The notes beneath the pieces are model-generated. The model was not told the DNA's origin. It was given only the letters and a program-made list of their open reading frames with translations, and did not search any database. This document shows positions 60,400 to 64,000 of a stretch of 64,000 bases of DNA, in pieces. Position numbers and translations under genes: made by a program. Numbering within the stretch: the stretch's first letter is position 1; each line of letters begins with the position of its first letter. The DNA is from Aliirhizobium smilacinae. GTDB taxonomy: Bacteria > Pseudomonadota > Alphaproteobacteria > Rhizobiales > Rhizobiaceae. Location of the stretch: assembly GCF_006335145.1 (NCBI RefSeq), contig NZ_VDMN01000002.1, positions 62,001-126,000 of the forward strand, written 5' to 3'.

Positions 60400-61167
60400 T
60401 CAGTGCCGCAGATCAGCGAGGAAGCGCTGGGCACGCGGATGTCGAGGATTCTTGAAGAAGTCTTCGGGAGGAGCGGTTTCGAGAATTTCGCCTGCATCGA
60501 TGAACCAGATCCGGTCCGCGACGTCGCGGGCGAAGCCCATTTCGTGTGTGACGCACAGCATGGTCATGCCTTCGGCCGCCAGGCTTTTCATCACGCTCAG
60601 CACTTCGCCCACCATTTCCGGATCGAGCGCGCTGGTCGGTTCGTCGAACAGCATGACCGGCGGCTCCATGGCGAGCGCGCGAGCGATCGCCACGCGCTGC
60701 TGCTGACCACCGGAAAGCTGACCGGGGTAGGAATTCGCCTTGTCGGCCAGACCGACACGATCGAGCAACTTCAGCGCCTTGTCGTGGGCAACATCGGCCG
60801 ACACGCCCTTGACCCGGATCGGCGACATCGAGACGTTATCGACGACAGAAAGGTGCGGAAAGAGGTTGAAGCTCTGAAACACAAAGCCTATGCGGCTGCG
60901 CAATTTGTTGAGTTCGCTGCCGCGCATCGGCGCGTGGATATTCTGCCCCTCGAAGCTTATTCCACCGCTATTGATCTCTTCGAGCCGGTTGACGGTGCGG
61001 ATCAATGTCGACTTGCCGGAGCCGGACGGGCCACAGATGACGACGACTTCGCCGCGTGCCACTTCAGCGTTGATGTTCTTCAGGACCTGATAGTCACCGT
61101 AGTTCTTGCAAACGTCGGCGATACGGATCGCCGTGGCGGCCTTCGGTTCGGACACTGAGGTGCTCAT
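60400..61167 (-). CDS. Polar amino-acid-type ABC transporter ATP-binding protein
   Basis: The 255-residue ATPase has [23 protein letters not shown] and [12 protein letters not shown]. It overlaps the upstream permease by four bases and belongs to the second RraA-associated importer. Confidence 0.94.
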   Translation of the reverse strand: MSTSVSEPKAATAIRIADVCKNYGDYQVLKNINAEVARGEVVVICGPSGSGKSTLIRTVNRLEEINSGGISFEGQNIHAPMRGSELNKLRSRIGFVFQSFNLFPHLSVVDNVSMSPIRVKGVSADVAHDKALKLLDRVGLADKANSYPGQLSGGQQQRVAIARALAMEPPVMLFDEPTSALDPEMVGEVLSVMKSLAAEGMTMLCVTHEMGFARDVADRIWFIDAGEILETAPPEDFFKNPRHPRAQRFLADLRH

Positions 61168-61922
61168 AGCTGCTCCGTGATGGTTTTGAGGGGCGCTGCC
61201 TCGGCCGGCAGGCGGGCGTTGCGCGGCCCGGCTCGCCGGCGGGTGATGCGTCGCTCGATGCTATTGGCGACATAGGTCAGGCTCCAGCAGAGTATGTAGT
61301 AGACGACTGCGAGAATGAGGAAGACCTGGAAAGGCTGGGTCAGAAGCTGGTTGTTCACCTGGCTTGCTGCAAATGTCAGGTCGGGCACGTTGATGACATA
61401 ACCGAGTGTGGTGTCCTTGATCGTCGAAACAAAAGTCGAGATCATGCTCGGGATCATGTTGTAGAGTGCCTGCGGCAGGATGACGAAACGCATGGCGCTC
61501 ATGTGGCCATGGCCGAGTGCCTTGGCGGCATCCATCTGCCCCTGCCCCAGCGAAACGATACCGGCACGGACAACTTCACTCAAGAACGCACCCTGATAGA
61601 TGACCAGCGTTACCAGCATGATCAGGAAGCTCGGCACGTCGGCGCCCGTCCATAGCGGGATAACGAAATAGCACCACAGGATGAGCATCAGCAGCGGCAC
61701 GCCGCGGGTTACATAAACGAGGCCTGTCACGGGCCAGCGCAACAGGCGCCATTTCGAAAGCCGCGCCAGCGCCATCAGGATGCTGACCGGGAAGGCAAGC
61801 GCTATCGCCAACGCTGACAGAATGAGGGTGTTGGCAAGACCGCCCAGCGGGCCGTTCGGATATTGGCCGATCAGCAGGAGCAGCCAGTAATCATTGATTA
61901 TGTTGATAAAATCCTGGATCAC
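61164..61922 (-). CDS. Polar amino-acid-type ABC transporter permease
   Basis: The 252-residue permease has the coupling loop [25 protein letters not shown] and a basic, Arg-rich C-terminal tail ([15 protein letters not shown]). It overlaps the second permease gene (four bases) and the ATPase start. Confidence 0.92.
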   Translation of the reverse strand: MIQDFINIINDYWLLLLIGQYPNGPLGGLANTLILSALAIALAFPVSILMALARLSKWRLLRWPVTGLVYVTRGVPLLMLILWCYFVIPLWTGADVPSFLIMLVTLVIYQGAFLSEVVRAGIVSLGQGQMDAAKALGHGHMSAMRFVILPQALYNMIPSMISTFVSTIKDTTLGYVINVPDLTFAASQVNNQLLTQPFQVFLILAVVYYILCWSLTYVANSIERRITRRRAGPRNARLPAEAAPLKTITEQL

Positions 61923-62626
61923 GCGCGTGCCCTCCGAGCCGGGTCTGCACGCATCGAAAGATATGCCCCTATCCCCATTATGATCAGCGAGAAAAACAGA
62001 TAGGTGACAGTTCCGATCGTATAGATCTCGAATGTTCGGAAGCTGAGGTTTTCCACTTCCTTGACCGCATGCGTCAACTCAGGTGCACCGATGACAATGG
62101 CGATGCTGCTGTTCTTGAACAGGGATACGCTGTGATTGATCAGCGGCGGCAGCGCGTTACGCACGCCTTGCGGCATGATCACGAAACGCATGGCAGAAGT
62201 ATAACCGTGACCCAGAGCCTGGGCAGCTTCCATCTGGCCGCTGCTTACCGAACGCAGACCAGAACGCAGATCTTCGCTGAAATAGGCCGCCTGGCAGAGA
62301 CCGAGGCCGATAACTGCGAAAATCGCCTCTGCATTGTGGGTCGCCAGCCAGTCCGAAAACCCTTGAGGCATCAGCGTGAATATGCCGAAATACCAAAGCA
62401 TCAGCTGGACGAGAGTAGGCACGTTGCGGTGGTAGGAGACATAGGCAGCCACGATCGGCTCACCGATGCGAAGCGGAGAGACACGCAGCGCAAGGAGAAG
62501 AATGGCCAGCGTCATCGCCAAGAGCCATGAGCCGAAGAAGATGACAAAGGTCATCTGCATGCCGTGCATCAGCATCGACATGTATTCAGGATTGGAGAGG
62601 ATCGCAGAAAGATCGAACCCGCTCAC
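61919..62626 (-). CDS. Polar amino-acid-type ABC transporter permease
   Basis: The 235-residue permease has the coupling loop QMEAAQALGHGYTSAMRFVIMPQG. It overlaps the SDR stop upstream by four bases and the other permease downstream, forming a tightly coupled block. Confidence 0.92.
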   Translation of the reverse strand: MSGFDLSAILSNPEYMSMLMHGMQMTFVIFFGSWLLAMTLAILLLALRVSPLRIGEPIVAAYVSYHRNVPTLVQLMLWYFGIFTLMPQGFSDWLATHNAEAIFAVIGLGLCQAAYFSEDLRSGLRSVSSGQMEAAQALGHGYTSAMRFVIMPQGVRNALPPLINHSVSLFKNSSIAIVIGAPELTHAVKEVENLSFRTFEIYTIGTVTYLFFSLIIMGIGAYLSMRADPARRARA

Positions 62627-63402
62627 CGCTTCGCCCCTTCCGAACTACCGCTGGTAACTGGCGTTTGCGGCTTTGCCGTTTGCAGACCACCCATGACCTG
62701 AAGGGTCGGCGTGATTTCCATGTGGCCGATATTGACCGCAACGGGTGCTGCGATCGCGAAGGCGATGGCATCGGCGATATCGGAAGCCTGCGGCAATTCG
62801 AAACCGTCGATGAACCGCTCACGGATCGAAGGATCATCGCCGTGGACATGGTTGAATATATCGGTTGCCACACGACCGGGGCAGATTTCAGTGACCCGAA
62901 CCCGCTTCCCGAACGTATCGATGCGCAGCTGGTTTGACAGCATGGCGACGCCGGCCTTGACGGCATGGTAGGTCGAGTTGCCACCGAAATTGTAATTGCC
63001 GGCAATCGAGGAAATGTTGATCACGTGGCCACGGTCGCGTTCAGCCATGCCCGGCACAACCATACGGCAGAGGTGCAGCACGGCGCGAAGGTTGACGTCG
63101 ATCAGAAGATCGATGTCGCCGTCTTCAGCCTCCAGGAATTTCTTCGGCCGATCGACACCGGCATTGTTGATGAGGACGTCAAATGCAACTCGGCCGGTCA
63201 ACTCGGCCAGCGACTCGCGATTGGTCACGTCGATTGCATGCGCGATACAGCCGGTTCGTTCGGAAAGCTCGCGCAACGGCTCGGCGCTGCGAGCAACCGC
63301 ATGGACCTCCAGGCCTTCGCGGCAAAGTCTCTCTACGACGGCGGCGCCAATTCCCGACGAGGCACCAGTCACCAGAGCAGTCTTGTAGTCGGAAAACGGC
63401 AT
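62623..63402 (-). CDS. Short-chain dehydrogenase/reductase (SDR)
   Basis: The 259-residue SDR has TGASSGIG, NNAGVDRP, Ser in NISSIAGN and YHAVKAG; it resembles YdfG/serine 3-dehydrogenase-like SDRs acting on hydroxy acids. It is the first gene of the second RraA-importer operon and has no counterpart in the first cassette. It may oxidise a hydroxy acid to the 2-oxo acid cleaved by the aldolase. Confidence 0.92.
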   Translation of the reverse strand: MPFSDYKTALVTGASSGIGAAVVERLCREGLEVHAVARSAEPLRELSERTGCIAHAIDVTNRESLAELTGRVAFDVLINNAGVDRPKKFLEAEDGDIDLLIDVNLRAVLHLCRMVVPGMAERDRGHVINISSIAGNYNFGGNSTYHAVKAGVAMLSNQLRIDTFGKRVRVTEICPGRVATDIFNHVHGDDPSIRERFIDGFELPQASDIADAIAFAIAAPVAVNIGHMEITPTLQVMGGLQTAKPQTPVTSGSSEGAKR

Positions 63403-63459
63403 TGAATTCCCCTTTGTTGAGATGAGACTAGCGAAGCTTTTTTGACTTGCCTAAGACCG

Positions 63460-63476
63460 ATTAGTTTTGGGCTAAT
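63460..63476. promoter_or_regulatory. Candidate LysR operator before the second RraA-importer operon
   Basis: ATTAG-N7-CTAAT is a 17-base inverted repeat 58 bases upstream of the SDR start and 158 bases before the divergent LysR gene. It has the classical LysR spacing. Confidence 0.5.
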
Positions 63477-63633
63477 AAGGAAGCGTTATGGAGTGTCGCG
63501 CTTATTGCTTGAGGCGTGATTTGCGCGTTACAAATCAATCGGCTAGGTTTTCTCTTCATCCGCTAAAAGACAGGTCGTGACCGTATGACGACCTTCCGGA
63601 CGGGTGATATCAACACAGGCAGCATCGACCAAA

Positions 63634-64000
63634 ATGGATATCCGGCGCCTCAAGTCCTTCATTGTCATCGTCGACAGCGGCAGCATCACGCGCGCTGCAG
63701 ACATCCTTCATTTGGCGCAACCGGCACTCAGCCAGCAACTTGCCGCCCTTGAAGACCACTTCGGGCAGAAGCTTCTGATCCGCAGTCAGCAAGGAGTGAC
63801 GATGACCGATGCCGGCCAGGCGGTTTATCGCCACGCGCAGATCATCCTGCGGCAGATGGAACAGGCACAGTCCGATGTCGCCACCGCCGGCCGGTCGCTG
63901 GCCGGTCGCGTATCGGTCGGTCTTGTCCCTTTCAGCAGCGCGGCAACATTGTCGGTCGAACTCCTGGCCGAAACGCGGAAGCGCCATCCGGGTATATTGC
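63634..64000 (+). CDS. LysR-family transcriptional regulator (3' end beyond window)
   Basis: A frame starting MDIRRLKSFIVIVDSGSITRA and running off the right edge contains a full LysR helix-turn-helix (ADILHLAQPALSQQLAALEDHF) and the start of the effector domain (GRVSVGLVPFSSAATL). About 122 codons are visible of about 300. It is divergent from the second RraA-importer operon, mirroring the LysR-importer arrangement at 52293-54171. Complementary-strand frames here are shadows. Confidence 0.92.
   Translation, partial: MDIRRLKSFIVIVDSGSITRAADILHLAQPALSQQLAALEDHFGQKLLIRSQQGVTMTDAGQAVYRHAQIILRQMEQAQSDVATAGRSLAGRVSVGLVPFSSAATLSVELLAETRKRHPGIL

Noticed and set aside
63610-63987. A 125-codon minus-strand frame at the right edge
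   Set aside because: It is antisense to a clear LysR helix-turn-helix gene that starts at 63634 and runs off the window.
1-64000. CRISPR arrays, tRNA/rRNA genes, insertion sequences, integrases
   Set aside because: I found no regularly spaced repeats, no rRNA-like or tRNA-like stretch, and no transposase or integrase motifs in any frame examined.

Overview
The window is GC-rich alphaproteobacterial DNA. It most resembles an accessory or secondary-replicon region of a Rhizobiaceae member (Rhizobium/Agrobacterium/Ensifer relatives). The grounds are the density of ABC and TRAP uptake systems, the LysR/IclR/LacI-controlled catabolic operons, an AapP-like ATPase and a yybP-ykoY riboswitch on mntP. 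This placement is inferred from gene content and protein style, not from a database search. I saw no rRNA, tRNA, CRISPR array, integrase or transposase.

Layout. (1) 1-7952, plus strand: a truncated arylmalonate-decarboxylase/maleate-isomerase-like enzyme and two TRAP membrane subunits, then a flavin monooxygenase, quinone oxidoreductase, GST, Rid-family protein, DUF1028 protein and M20 amidohydrolase. This looks like uptake and breakdown of an unidentified, probably nitrogenous acid. (2) 8018-11108: metal homeostasis. It has a CsoR/RcnR-type sensor with an InrS-like nickel fingerprint and operator, a His-tailed MFS exporter, and mntP behind a manganese riboswitch. (3) 11196-14086: a two-component system preceded by a secreted PepSY protein and a small charged secreted protein. 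(4) 14383-16866: PNPOx-family protein, methyltransferase, LysR. (5) 17183-22375: a divergent membrane-lipid island with two cyclopropane-synthase-type methyltransferases, DUF1295, DUF2177, DUF2147 and a lipocalin.

(6) 22653-35727: a 14-gene minus-strand catabolic region (two CaiB CoA-transferases, acyl-CoA dehydrogenase, two MaoC proteins, two DHDPS-family lyases, HpcH aldolase, hydantoinase, DUF3830, amino-acid-type ABC importer) with a divergent LysR. Its substrate is unknown. (7) 35830-36607: a scar holding two head-to-head gene remnants. (8) 36899-48368: a nine-gene sugar-acid operon (ABC sugar importer, enolase-superfamily dehydratase, DHDPS-type aldolase, epimerase, SDR) containing a fused IclR-SMP-30 protein, opposite dgoK and an SGNH hydrolase.

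(9) 48626-54171 and 58744-64000: two paralogous cassettes, each with an RraA-type class II pyruvate aldolase, a four-gene polar-amino-acid-type ABC importer and a divergent LysR regulator. They flank (10) 54224-58642: an L-idonate/gluconate module (LacI regulator, idnD, 2-hydroxyacid dehydrogenase, idnO, gntK) with a perfect GntR/IdnR-type palindrome in its divergent promoter.

Most operons are tightly packed, with 1-4 base stop/start overlaps, which supports co-translation. The strongest leads are the IclR-SMP-30 fusion, the CoA/MaoC/hydantoinase operon of unknown substrate, the duplicated RraA-importer cassettes, the single-Cys decarboxylase-like enzyme at the left edge and the Ni/Mn homeostasis block.
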